From positions 2,232,001-2,296,000 of the forward strand of contig NZ_VIGB01000003.1 in the NCBI RefSeq assembly GCF_006636205.1: 64,000 bases of DNA, given 5' to 3'. Positions 32,949 through 42,600 of this stretch are shown here, one piece after another. The first letter of the stretch is position 1, and each line of letters starts with the position of its first letter. The notes under the pieces were generated by a model. It saw only the letters and a list, made by a program, of their open reading frames with translations, ran no database searches and had not been told where the DNA came from. The translations under genes and the position numbers were made by a program. Source of the DNA: Kitasatospora acidiphila. Lineage in GTDB: Bacteria; Actinomycetota; Actinomycetes; Streptomycetales; Streptomycetaceae.

Positions 32949-33650
32949 AAGGACCGGCGGGGGTGGATGCCGCGCCCCCGGCACGGGGGTTTACCGGGAG
33001 CGCGGCGGTCTCACGCTAGGCGGCGGGGTGGAGCCGATTCGTCCTCCTGGCGGACGACTGCAAAGCCATGGCCTCCGTCGCAGGGATGCCGTCGGACGGC
33101 CGAGGGCGGCCAGGCCGCGCTGGTGCGCAGGCGGCGCGCGGCGGTTCTGAGTTCGGCGAGTTCGTCGGTGGTGAGGGCGGTAGGTCGGCTGAGGGTCAGG
33201 GTGAGGGTCAACTGACCGCCCCGGTACGCCGGTTCATCGAGCAATCGCGAGTTGTGGATGGCGCTGCCGCACCCTGACGGGTCGTGATCCGGCCGTTTCC
33301 GGCACCGGTGTGCGACCAGGCCCGCCGGTGGCCCGGTTGTGCGGCCCAGGACCCGGCGATCGGTCGAGTCCGCAGGTCCGCACGGTGTCCGGGACCCCTT
33401 GGAGCCCGTCCCTACCGGCTACGATTCTGGCCCTACCGACCCCGTCATTGCTGGCTCGATAGTACTCGCACAGCTGAAGAACGACTGTTCCCGCCGATCT
33501 CACCTGTGGTGTTCTCACTCCGCCCGCACAGTCCGGGCAGCGCGAGCGTCAGGAGGGTCGGAGGGCCTTCCGCTCTGGTGTCGCACAGCCGGAGCGACGT
33601 CCCCAGGCCGTCAGCTCGCCCCAGCCACCAAGAGACAGGAAGAGAACGCC
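32949..33650. other. intergenic stretch with one gene fragment
   Basis: On the minus strand 33011-33290 reads like a gene's last ~90 codons (AIHNSRLLDEPAYRGGQLTL, then LTTDELAELRTAARRLR), with coding-like third positions but no start and no recognised family; probably a remnant. The remainder (33290-33650) holds the promoter region of the secreted-protein gene. I see no other feature. Confidence 0.4.
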
Positions 33651-34052
33651 TTGAACCGTCTTATTCGCACCCTGGCCGTGACCGGTGCCGCCGGCGCCAT
33701 GGCACTGCTGGCCGTCCCCGCCCAGGCGGCGACCACCCACAGCGCGACCACCACGGGCACCTGCACCACCGTCAACGGCTCGAACTCCATGGGCACCGGC
33801 CAGATCACCATCTGCCCGCAGAGCGACGGCACTAGCCACCTCACCGGATGGCTGGACAACCCGTCGAACAGCATCCCGTTCAACCCGAACTCCGGCTGCA
33901 ACCCGGGCTGGTGGCTCAACGAGGCCACGGGCGGCGGTGAGATTGGCGCCCAGTGGGGGGGCAACTACACCAGCACCCACTACACCTTCGACGACACCAT
34001 CACGCCCTCGGCCCCGATCACCGGCGCGACGTTCGAGGTGTTCTGCGCCTGA
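33651..34052 (+). CDS. small secreted protein of unknown function
   Basis: TTG at 33651, behind AGGAAGAG, starts a 133-residue product. The N-terminus (MNRLIRTLAVTGAAGAMALL, then AVPAQA-ATT) is a standard Sec signal peptide with a probable AQA cleavage site. The mature part is Thr/Ser/Asn/Gly-rich, with four cysteines that could form two disulfides and aromatic segments such as PGWWLNEATGG. I recognise no family. It lies between the lipoinitiation operon and the regulator and may be a passenger gene. Confidence 0.7.
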   Translation: MNRLIRTLAVTGAAGAMALLAVPAQAATTHSATTTGTCTTVNGSNSMGTGQITICPQSDGTSHLTGWLDNPSNSIPFNPNSGCNPGWWLNEATGGGEIGAQWGGNYTSTHYTFDDTITPSAPITGATFEVFCA

Positions 34053-34163
34053 CGTCCGTCCGGCCGTAGTAGCGGCCATCTGTGACCACACCCCACGGCC
34101 GTGATTCCCCACCTGACTGGTGGTCTGATCCTCGAGCCGTGCACGGGGGCGCGACGCGCACGA

Positions 34164-34201
34164 TCCGGCTCCCCGGCCCGAATCCGGACCGGGGAGCCGG
34201 A
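34164..34201. terminator. hairpin between convergent secreted-protein and thioesterase genes
   Basis: TCCGGCTCCCCGG (34164-34176) is perfectly complementary to 34189-34201 with a 12-nt loop, about midway between the two stops. Confidence 0.65.
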
Positions 34202-34253
34202 CGCCCACTCGGCTCCGCTCCCCATCACGGCGCTCCGGGTTTCCGGCGGTCCC

Positions 34254-35013
34254 TCAAGCTTCACCAGGCCCGGCGCCGAGCCTCTCGGTCAGCAGCCCGG
34301 TCAGCTCGGCCGCCCGCTTGTCGACGAAGAGTTGGTCGCCGGACACCTCCAGGCACTCCACCACGCCCGTGGAGTGGTCGCGCCACGGCTCGGCCCTGGC
34401 CGCGGTGGCCGTGATGTCCTCGGTCCCGGAGAGCACCAGCAGGTCGGCGACAGCCGGCACCGGGGCACGGTCCAGATGCGCCTGGACGTAGCCGTCGTAG
34501 AACGCCACATCGTGCCGCAGACCCGGCATCACCAACTCGCGGATCTCCGGCGCCGCGAGCACCTCAAAGTCCATGCCCCGATAGAGATCCGCGAAGCGAG
34601 TCAGGAACGCGTGGTCGTCCAGCCTTCCGAACTTCTCGGGCTCCCAAAGTAGTTGCTGCGGGCCGAACAGGCCGCCAGTGCCAGGAGCGCGGGCGGCTGA
34701 CCCGCCGCCTCGGCCGCCAGAGCCAACTCGTATGCGACCAGCGCACCCAGGCTCACCCCGAACAGCGCGTACGGCCCGCCGGCAAGATCCGGCACGCCGG
34801 TGAGTAGCCCTGCCGCCGGCTCCGGGATGGAGGCGGGGCTGGGCACCGACGCATCGTCAGCAGGGCCCCTGGGCAGTCAAGACCGATCCAACGCGGGGCG
34901 GCGGCCGGCCGCAGCCACTTGGCGAAGATCATGCTGGTGCCACCCGCGTAGGGCAGGCAGAGCACCTGGTCTACCTCGGTTGTCCAGCGGGAGAGACACG
35001 GTGCTCGAGCCAC
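34254..35013 (-). CDS. type II thioesterase (two apparent frameshifts)
   Basis: Three overlapping pieces in different frames rebuild one alpha/beta-hydrolase: VDQVLCLPYAGGTSMIF, then FGVSLGALVAYELAL with the nucleophile Ser, then the C-terminal half with VLSGTEDITA and the catalytic His in VSGDQLFVDKR (H replaced by Q in the usual GDHFF, which should be checked). Single bases are missing near 34870 and 34655. The corrected length of about 253 residues is normal. Type II TEs clear misloaded carrier domains. The GTG start at 35013 lies 67 bp after the regulator gene and shares its transcript. Confidence 0.8.
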
Positions 35014-35080
35014 CGACAGCGTGGGTTCGAGTCCAGGGTCTGCCGGCTCCAGGGTGTGCCGGCAGGCCCTCGCCCCGACC

Positions 35081-36076
35081 TCAGCTGCCCACGGCCAGCT
35101 CCCTGACCCCCCGCAGCCGCTCGTCCAGCCGCTGGGCGAGCTCCAGCCAGGTCTCGGCGTACTGCCGGGCCAAGTCCGCCACCAGCGCACTGCAGTATGC
35201 CGGGACCACTTCGGTCAGCTCCGACCACTCCCTGGCACCGATCGCGTTCTGCTGCAGCAGGCGCAGCAGTTGACGTCCCTCCTCCTTGTGGCGCAGTGAC
35301 GGGTCGCGCACCAGCTTCTCCAGCACCACGGCGGGATCCGACTGCACCAGGCGCATCCGGCGGGCGCCGTGCGCGTGGGGGCGCTTCGCCTGCGGCACCA
35401 CGCTCACCTCTCCGTCCAACGCCTCGTCGGCCGCCGGTGGCTCACCGGCCGCCATCCGCCGCCGGACATCGCTGACCGTCGCCGGGGAGATCCCGGCCAG
35501 CCGGGCGACCTCGCGCAGCGAGGCCTCCGGCCGCTCGGTGAGCAGCGCGGCCGCCCGGAGCCGGCCGGCCGCGCTGTTCAGCGGGCGGACCTTGCCGTCG
35601 CGGCCGACCCTGGCCTGGAACTGCGGCTGCTCCGTGAGCTCGGCCGCGCGACGCCGGACGGCCGCGACCGCCCTGGCACCCAGCCCAGCGGACCGGGCGA
35701 TCGCCCGGTCCGACAGGTGCGGGTGTGAGGCCATGATCCGCTCGGCCGCCAATCGCCGGTCGGCGAGCGACAGCGGCAGACCGTGGGTGACGTTCGCCTC
35801 CACGGACTTCAGGAAGGCCTCTTCGGCGGTGCCGTCGAAGAACTCCACCTCGATGGCCTGCAGGCCCTTGGACACCGCGGCAAGCAACCGGTGGGTGCCG
35901 TCGATCACCTGCATGGTGCGCCGCTCGACCAAGATGGGCGGGAGCGGCCCGTCCAGTTCCCTCAGTCTCGCGATGTGCTCCTCGTCGCTGCCCTGGGTGC
36001 GCGGCGACTCGCCCAGTCGCAACGACGAGATCGGAACCATGGCAGCAGACACCGACTCGGCCACAGCCTGATTCAA
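35081..36076 (-). CDS. StrR-family (ParB-like) pathway activator
   Basis: The protein has the ParB-like N-terminal pattern of StrR regulators (VPISSLRLGESPRTQG, VIDGTHRLLAAVSKG, EANVTHGLPLSLADRR). Two helix-turn-helix segments follow (SDRAIARSAGLGARAVAAV and SLREVARLAGISPATVSDV). This matches activators such as StrR, Bbr, Tei15 and Dbv4. The exact start is unsure: TTG 36076 and GTG 36064 are candidates, giving about 327-331 residues. Five operator-like boxes of the StrR type lie in this window, so it is probably the cluster's own activator. No such box lies close upstream of this gene. Confidence 0.88.
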   Translation of the reverse strand: MNQAVAESVSAAMVPISSLRLGESPRTQGSDEEHIARLRELDGPLPPILVERRTMQVIDGTHRLLAAVSKGLQAIEVEFFDGTAEEAFLKSVEANVTHGLPLSLADRRLAAERIMASHPHLSDRAIARSAGLGARAVAAVRRRAAELTEQPQFQARVGRDGKVRPLNSAAGRLRAAALLTERPEASLREVARLAGISPATVSDVRRRMAAGEPPAADEALDGEVSVVPQAKRPHAHGARRMRLVQSDPAVVLEKLVRDPSLRHKEEGRQLLRLLQQNAIGAREWSELTEVVPAYCSALVADLARQYAETWLELAQRLDERLRGVRELAVGS

Positions 36077-36080
36077 GGCA

Positions 36081-36600
36081 CTAACCCCCGTTGTAGTACG
36101 GCTCGGAGCCAAGCTCCAGCACGCATGTGTCCACTCCGTGGAGGCCATGACTGAGGTCGTCCGTACACCCGAAGCCAGCGATCCGCCCGGTCGCTCTGCA
36201 CCCACCGCCCCATGGGGCCAGAGTCGGCTCGCGTGGATTGCCCCAGTGAGTCTCCACCCCAATCGTGGTTCGCGTACGAGAGTCTGTCCAGCCGTCTTGG
36301 GTGAATTTTCCATCCGCGATGTCGCACCGCCCAAGTTCGCTGTTCAGCGCTGCTGACTGCTCGTCAGTGATGTCTTCACCAAGTCGGCGGCGCCATCGCC
36401 GGAGGCGGCCCGGCTGCGCTGCTGACGGTGAACCCAGCGGCGCTTGGGCAGGGCGGCCGCTCCCTGAACGGTGTAGCACGGCCCGAACTGGCGCAGGATC
36501 AACAGCCGAATCGAGTCCAGCTCCGGATCGCCGGTGCTGGCGTGCAGTTCGCTCCGGTCGTTGATCAAGACTCTGCCGCTTCCGACAACCGTCGACCGCT
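36081..36600 (-). other. unassigned coding-like stretch upstream of the regulator
   Basis: Two minus-strand frames look partly protein-like: one reads GRVLINDRSELHASTGDPEL and FGPCYTVQGAAALPKRRW (about 36430-36600), the other EDITDEQSAALNSELGRC and DGWTDSRTRTTIGVETHW, ending at 36081. They could be one small gene broken by a missing base near 36400, with weaker GC bias than its neighbours. I recognise no family and give no function. Confidence 0.3.
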
Positions 36601-36639
36601 GAACGCGGCGGACCTCCCGAGCCCGTCGCCCCCGCGTCC

Positions 36640-36668
36640 GTGCAACTGCCGTCTGGCGGCAGTTGCAC
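36640..36668 (+). promoter_or_regulatory. StrR-type operator upstream of the ABC exporter
   Basis: GTGCAACTG (36640-36648), 11-bp spacer, CAGTTGCAC (36660-36668), a perfect palindrome that differs from the classical box only by G for T and the matching C for A. It lies 287 bp before the exporter start and 92 bp before a TAGGGT element. Confidence 0.8.
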
Positions 36669-36745
36669 AGGCCGATCATGTGCCGTACAAGGCCTGGACC
36701 GCTCCGAGAACCGCGAGCCCAGGACGGGTGCGCGGCTTCTCGAAG

Positions 36746-36832
36746 CACCCGCCCGCCGATAGGGTCACCGGGTTGAGGGATTGACCTGCACGGCCGGCGG
36801 CTGAGGACGCCGAGGCCCTGCCGGGCCGCGAT
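36746..36832 (+). repeat. duplicated promoter-like segment, copy 2
   Basis: Related to 23634-23722 (shared CGCCGATAGGGT, GTTG-GGGA-TG-CCTGC and CCGGGCCGCGA blocks). TAGGGT at 36760-36765 may be the -10 element of the ABC exporter promoter. Confidence 0.6.
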
Positions 36833-36954
36833 GTGATGGAGATCCCCGACTGCGGCCGACTCGGAAACCTGGAACGCCGAACGCGGTCAGCACCACGATC
36901 ACCGACTTTCTCAGGCATGTGCTGACGTTCCATCAGAATGCGAGGTAGGTGTCC

Positions 36955-38865
36955 ATGGCGATGATGGGCGGGCCGGGCTTCGGCCCCCTGGGGCGGCTCG
37001 ACAAAGACTCGATAACCCGCCAACGGGTGAGACCTGGGACGGTTCGCCGGATCATCCCCTATGCCACCAGGTACCGCTGGCCGCTGGCTCTGCTGCTGCT
37101 GACCACCGTCGCCGACGCGGTCATCACGGTCAGCAGCCCGCTGCTCCTCAAGATGATCATCGACGACGGCATCATCCCCCGGCACACCGGCACTGTCGCC
37201 TGGCTGTGCGGCGTCATCGCCGCGCTGGCCCTGATCGACGCGGCGGCCGTGTACCTGCAGGCCTGGTGCTCGGGCCGGGTCGGCGAAGGACTCGTCTTCG
37301 ACCTGCGCAGCAAGGTCTTCACCCATGTGCAGAAGCAGCCGCTGGCCTTCTTCACCCGGGCGCAGACCGGCGCACTGGTCAGCAGGCTCAACGCCGATGT
37401 CGTCGGCGCCCGCCAGGCCGTGACCACGCTGCTCACCCAGTCGGTGTCCACCCTGCTGACCATCGTCATGGTCATCGCCGCGATGCTCTACCTGTCCTGG
37501 CAGATCACCGTCGCGGCCCTGGTGATGATCCCCTTCTTCCTGCTGCCCGTGCGCTTCATCGCCAGCAGGCTGCAGCGCATCACCCGCGAGACCATGCAAC
37601 TGGACGCCGAGATGAGCTCGATGATGAACGAGCGCTTCAACGTCGCGGGTGCCATGCTCGCCAAGCTCTACGGCCGCACCGACGATGAGACGAAGCTGTT
37701 CAGGAGCAAGGCCGGCCGGGTGCGCGACGTCGCCGTCGCCGGGGTCGTCTACGGGCGGATGCTCTTCATCATCGTCACCGTCCTCACCTCCCTCACCACC
37801 GCGCTGGTCTACGGACTGGGCGGCAGCCTGACCATCGACGGCACCCTCAAACTCGGCACCCTGGTCGCCATGGTCACCCTGCTGCTGCGGCTGTACGGAC
37901 CGATCAACCAGCTCTCCACCATGCAGGTCGACGCGATGACCGCCCTGGTCAGCTTCGACCGCGTCTTCGAGGTCCTCGACCTGGAGCCGCTCATCGCCGA
38001 ACGCCCCGACGCCTGGGAGCTGCCCGCGGCGCCGTCGAACGGCACGTCACCGGAGATCGAGGCTCCGGAGATCGAGTTCGACCAGGTGCACTTCCGCTAC
38101 CCCGGCGCCAATGAGGTCTCGCTCGCCTCGCTGGAGTCCATCGCGCTGCGCCGCCCCGAGCGCACCGACGACTCCTGGACCCTGCAAGAGCTCAGCTTCC
38201 GGGCCCCCGCAGGCAAGTTGACCGCCCTGGTCGGACACTCGGGCGCCGGCAAGACCACCATCACGCAGCTCGTGCCGCGCCTCTACGACCCCAACCAGGG
38301 GGCCGTCCGGATCGGCGGCCACGACATCCGCGAGCTGACCCTGCAGTCGCTGCGCGACACCGTCGGCGTCGTCACCCAGGACGCGCACCTCTTCCACGAC
38401 ACCCTGCGCGCCAATCTCGAGTACGCCCGCCCGGACGCCACCGAACAGGAAGTGATCGAGGCCTGCCAGGCCGCCCTGATCTGGGACACCATCGACGCCC
38501 TGCCCGACGGCCTGGACACCGTCGTCGGCGACCGCGGCTACCGGCTCTCCGGCGGCGAGAAGCAGCGCATCGCACTGGCCCGGCTCCTCCTCAAGGCCCC
38601 GCCGATCGTCGTCCTGGACGAGGCGACCGCCCACCTGGACTCCGAGTCCGAGGCGGCCATCCAGCGCGCCCTCAAGACCGCGCTGCACGGCCGGACATCG
38701 TTGGTGATCGCGCACCGCCTCTCCACCATCCGCGAGGCCGATCAGATCCTCGTCGTCGAGGCTGGCCGGATCCGCGAGAGCGGCACCCACGACGAACTGC
38801 TCGATGCCGGCGGCATCTACGCCGACCTCTACCGCACCCAGTTCGCCCAGCAGTCCCCCGCCTGA
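36955..38865 (+). CDS. ABC exporter (fused membrane and ATPase domains)
   Basis: The 636-residue half-transporter has six predicted membrane helices in the first ~320 residues. The ATPase domain has GHSGAGKTT (Walker A, about 428), LSGGEKQR (signature, about 531), VVLDEATAHLD (Walker B, about 551) and IAHRLST (H-loop). ATG 36955 has a GAGGTAGG site; the 5' GTG at 36949 is an alternative. In cluster context it should homodimerise and export the lipopeptide or give self-resistance, as in other lipopeptide and glycopeptide clusters. A StrR box lies upstream, so it is probably co-regulated. Confidence 0.94.
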   Translation: MAMMGGPGFGPLGRLDKDSITRQRVRPGTVRRIIPYATRYRWPLALLLLTTVADAVITVSSPLLLKMIIDDGIIPRHTGTVAWLCGVIAALALIDAAAVYLQAWCSGRVGEGLVFDLRSKVFTHVQKQPLAFFTRAQTGALVSRLNADVVGARQAVTTLLTQSVSTLLTIVMVIAAMLYLSWQITVAALVMIPFFLLPVRFIASRLQRITRETMQLDAEMSSMMNERFNVAGAMLAKLYGRTDDETKLFRSKAGRVRDVAVAGVVYGRMLFIIVTVLTSLTTALVYGLGGSLTIDGTLKLGTLVAMVTLLLRLYGPINQLSTMQVDAMTALVSFDRVFEVLDLEPLIAERPDAWELPAAPSNGTSPEIEAPEIEFDQVHFRYPGANEVSLASLESIALRRPERTDDSWTLQELSFRAPAGKLTALVGHSGAGKTTITQLVPRLYDPNQGAVRIGGHDIRELTLQSLRDTVGVVTQDAHLFHDTLRANLEYARPDATEQEVIEACQAALIWDTIDALPDGLDTVVGDRGYRLSGGEKQRIALARLLLKAPPIVVLDEATAHLDSESEAAIQRALKTALHGRTSLVIAHRLSTIREADQILVVEAGRIRESGTHDELLDAGGIYADLYRTQFAQQSPA

Positions 38866-38870
38866 CCGGT

Positions 38871-38907
38871 CCGGCCGCGCCGACCGCCGAGCGGTCGGCG
38901 CGGCCGG
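38871..38907 (+). terminator. first of two tandem terminators after the exporter
   Basis: Perfect 17-bp stem (38871-38887 with 38891-38907) and a 3-nt loop, 5 bp past the stop codon. Confidence 0.85.
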
Positions 38908-38925
38908 ATGCCTGCGGCAGGAGAA

Positions 38926-38977
38926 AAACGGGCAGCGGCTCCGGTCCACGGTGGTGGACCGGAGCCGCTGCCCGTTT
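38926..38977 (+). terminator. second tandem terminator after the exporter
   Basis: Perfect 24-bp stem (38926-38949 with 38954-38977), loop GGTG, flanked by AAAA on the left and TTT on the right, so it can act in both directions. Confidence 0.9.
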
Positions 38978-39039
38978 CGGGCCGTGAGACCCCCGTGGTG
39001 CCGTGGCTATGGGTGGCAGTGGGGAAGGGCCACCGGAAT

Positions 39040-39265
39040 CCGCACCGGGAAACCCGCGTCGGCGCCTTCACCGGCCGGCACCACCACGTCACCCTGGTCG
39101 CGCTGGCCCACGCGTTCTGTACCCTCCGGAGGCTGGCTCGGGCCCCGAAAGAAACGGCCACAGCCTGAGCCTCTACCAGGTCGTCCGCGAGCTGTGGACC
39201 CTCCTCGCCATCTGGGCCGGCGCATGCCCTACCTCCCACCGCGACATACCCGCACCAATGCGGAC
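39040..39265 (+). pseudogene. remnant of an IS701-type transposase (3' end)
   Basis: The frame reads RVGAFTGRHHHVTLVALAHAF and, after a stop and a frame jump, SLYQVVRELWTLLAIWAGACP. These resemble the C-terminal WHHH...LALAHAF and LYQVVREL blocks of IS701-family DDE transposases. The catalytic part and both ends are missing. It lies just beyond the 3' end of NRPS3 and marks past insertion or rearrangement. Confidence 0.6.
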
Positions 39266-39336
39266 CTGATCAAGCCCTACTGGTCTCTTCTTGGCTTGAG
39301 GTCCCCTGCCACGCCCCCGGCACAATCAGGGCGGAC

Positions 39337-39369
39337 CGCCGGGGGCGGGCACGGGTCCCGCCCCCGGCG
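39337..39369. terminator. hairpin downstream of the transposase remnant
   Basis: CGCCGGGGGCGGG (39337-39349) pairs perfectly with 39357-39369 around a 7-nt loop. Confidence 0.5.
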
Positions 39370-39552
39370 AACGGGGGGTCACCAGGGCGGGCAGGTAGAA
39401 CGTATGCCAGGACGCCTCCGTCAATCGTCATCCTGTCGGACTAAACGATCACGCTGACCATCCGTCCGACGACTACCGTCCGGCGGTGGATGCACGACAG
39501 CAGGTCGGCGCCCGACATTCGAAGCTGACTCTTCGTCAACTCCGAAGACGGC

Positions 39553-39589
39553 CGCAGCGGCCGCCGGTGAATCACCGACGGCCGCTGCG
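39553..39589 (-). terminator. terminator of the NRPS2-NRPS3 transcript
   Basis: CGCAGCGGCCG pairs with CGGCCGCTGCG, with an inner CGGTGA/TCACCG stem and one mismatch between them, 15 bp after the NRPS3 stop. Confidence 0.8.
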
Positions 39590-39603
39590 CCCGTAGGAGA
39601 CCG

Positions 39604-42600
39604 CTACGACCGGCCCGGGCTCAGCCACCCCGCGACGGCTTCCCACACCTGGCCCAGCATGTCAGGCCGCACCACATCGGCGTGCGTGCAGGGCAGGTGC
39701 ACCTCGGTCATCTCCCCGGAGACGTACGGCTGCCACCGCTGCGCCCACTGCACGTCGGTCGCCCGGCTCTCCGCCGCGACCATCACCAGGGCATCCCCGT
39801 CGAACCGACCGGGCCGGTGCTCCGCCTGCAGCCGCACGTTGTTGTCGAAGACGTGCATGATGCGGATCAGCTCCTCGTCCGAGACCCCGCCGAGGACATG
39901 GCCCACATCCGCCCGGAGCTGCTGGAGCCTCTGGGCGACCGCGTCGTTCTCGTCGGGCGGCGACGAGCCCGCCGGGTCGTCGGACCGGTCCGCCTCCCCA
40001 GGGTTGCGGGATGCCTCGCCGACCGCGGCGGGATCCGCGTCCTGCTCCGCCGGGAAGGTGTCCAGAATGACCAGCGCGGCCACCTGCTCACCCGCAGCCT
40101 GGAGTTGCACCGCGATCTCGTGTGCCAGCGTCCCCCCGAAGGACCAACCCACCAGGTGGTAGGGGCCGTTCGGCTGCACGGAACGCATCTGCGCAATGTA
40201 CGTCGCGGCCATCTCCACAGCAGAGGGCGCGAGTTCACTCGTGCCGTCGAGCCCGTCGGCCTGCAGCCCGTAGAGCGGATACTCCTGCGGGATGTACCGG
40301 GCCAGCGGCAGGTAGCACCAGCTCAACCCGCTTCCGGGATGCACGAGGAAGAACGGCGGCTTGCTGCCGTCCGGCCGGATGGAGAGCATGCCGCCGAGCG
40401 CGTCCTTGACCGACGACAAGGACAGCGTGCTGAGCAGTCCCGTCACGGTCGGGTTGGTGATCAGGTCGCGCACCGACACCGACACACCGCGCGACCGCAG
40501 CTGCTCCACCAGGGACACCGCCAGCAGCGAGTGCCCGCCCAGCGTGAAGAAGTCGTCGTCGACCCCGACGCTCTCCAACCCCAGCACCTTCGCGAACGCC
40601 TCGCAGACGGTCTGCTCGAAGGCACTCCCCGAGCCGGCGCCCTGGGGAGCCTTCGCACTCACGGCGTACTCCGGGGCGGGCAGGGCCTTGCGGTCCAGCT
40701 TGCCGTTGACTGTCAGCGGCAGCTCCTCCAACACGACCACAGCCGACGGCACCATGTACTGCGGCAGCCGTCCAGCCACGAATCCACGGACGGACGAGGT
40801 GAGTTCGGCACTGTCGCCGTCCGCGACGACGTACGCCACCAGGCGCTTGTCGCCCGGCACGTCCTCACGGACCAACACCACGGTCTGCTCCAGGCCCGGG
40901 TGTGCGGCCAGGATGGCCTGCACCTCACCCGGCTCGATCCGGAAACCACGGATCTTCACCTGGTCATCCGCACGCCCCGCGAACACCAACTCCCCGTCAC
41001 GCGACCACTTCGCGCGGTCACCCGTGCGGTACAACCGCCCACCCGGCGCCCCGAACGGCGAGGCCACGAACCGCTCCGCCGACAACCCGGGCCGACCCAG
41101 ATACCCCCGCGCCAACTGCCCACCCGCGACATACATCTCACCCGCAACACCCACCGGAACCGGCCGCAGGAAATCGTCCAGCACATACACACCCAGACCC
41201 GGGATACCGCGCCCGATCACACTGCCCGACCCGACCTCACCCGACACCAGCTCGCGGAACGTGACATGCACCGTGGTCTCGGTGATGCCGTACATGTTCA
41301 CCAACCGCGGACCACCATCACCATGACGCCCCCACCACCCGTCCAGACGGGCCGGATCCAGCGCCTCACCACCGAACACCACCACACGCAACGACGCCAC
41401 CGCCCCGGGCCGCTGCTCCTCCACAGCCGCCAACTGGTAGAACGCCGACGGCGTCTGACTCAACACCGTCACCCCCTCACGCTCGATCAGCGCCAGGAAC
41501 TCCTGCGGCGAGCGCGACACCCCATGCGGGACCACCACCACCCGACCACCGTGCAGCAGCGCACCCCACAACTCCCACACCGAGAAATCGAACGCGAACG
41601 AGTGGAAGCACGACCACACATCGTCCGCCCCGAACCCGCCGAACAACGGCCCGGCCTGCGCGAACAACCCCGTCACACTGCCATGCGTCACCACCACACC
41701 CTTGGGCCGACCCGTCGACCCGGAGGTGTAGATCACATACGCCGGATGCCCCGGCGACACCACACACTCCACCGCCCCACCATCAAGCGCCGCCAACTCC
41801 CCCACCACCGACGGCTCGTCCAACGCCACCACCTCGACACCGAACCCACCCAACCGGCCCGCCAACTCAGCGCAGGTCAGCACCAGACGCGCACCCGCAT
41901 CACCCAGCGTGTACCCGATCCGGTCATCCGGATACGCCGGATCGACCGGCAGATACGCACCCCCAGCCTTCACCACCGCCAGGAGCGCCACCACCAGCTC
42001 CACGCCGCGCTCCATCAGCACCGCGACCACCGACTCCGGACCGACCCCGCGCCCGACCAGCAACCGCGCCAGCCGGTTCGCCCGCGCATCCAACTCCCCA
42101 TACGACACCTCAACACCCTCGAACACCAACGCCACCGCATCCGGCGTCCGCGCCACCTGCGCCGCGAACAACCCCGGCAACGTGGCGTCCACCAGCGGCC
42201 GAGCAGTGTCGTTCCACTCCTCCACCACCAACCGGCGCTCATCCGCACCCAGCACGTCCACCGCCGCGAACCGCGACTGCGGAGCCTCCTCCAGAGCGGC
42301 AGTCAGGTTCGTGACGGCGGCCTGCAACAGCGTGCAGATCTGCTCCGGATCGGCCGGTGCCACCGCATCGGCGGTCAGGAAGAAGCCACTCCCGTTGTCG
42401 TCGACGGACATGGTCACGGGGTAGTTGGTGCGGTCGCTCACGGTCAGCAGCCCGACGCCCTCAAGCCGGGGGCCACTACTCCGCACAGCGGTCTCGCTGT
42501 GCCGGTAGTTGAAGAGCGAGGTGAACAGCGGGCTGCCGCCCGCCACCCCACTCGCCTGCTGCGCCAGCGACAGCGGCGCGTGCTCGTGCACCAGCAGCTC

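Noticed and set aside
33471..33510. CAGCTGAAG near 33475 as a StrR box before the secreted-protein gene
   Set aside because: No matching left half at 11-12 bp spacing.
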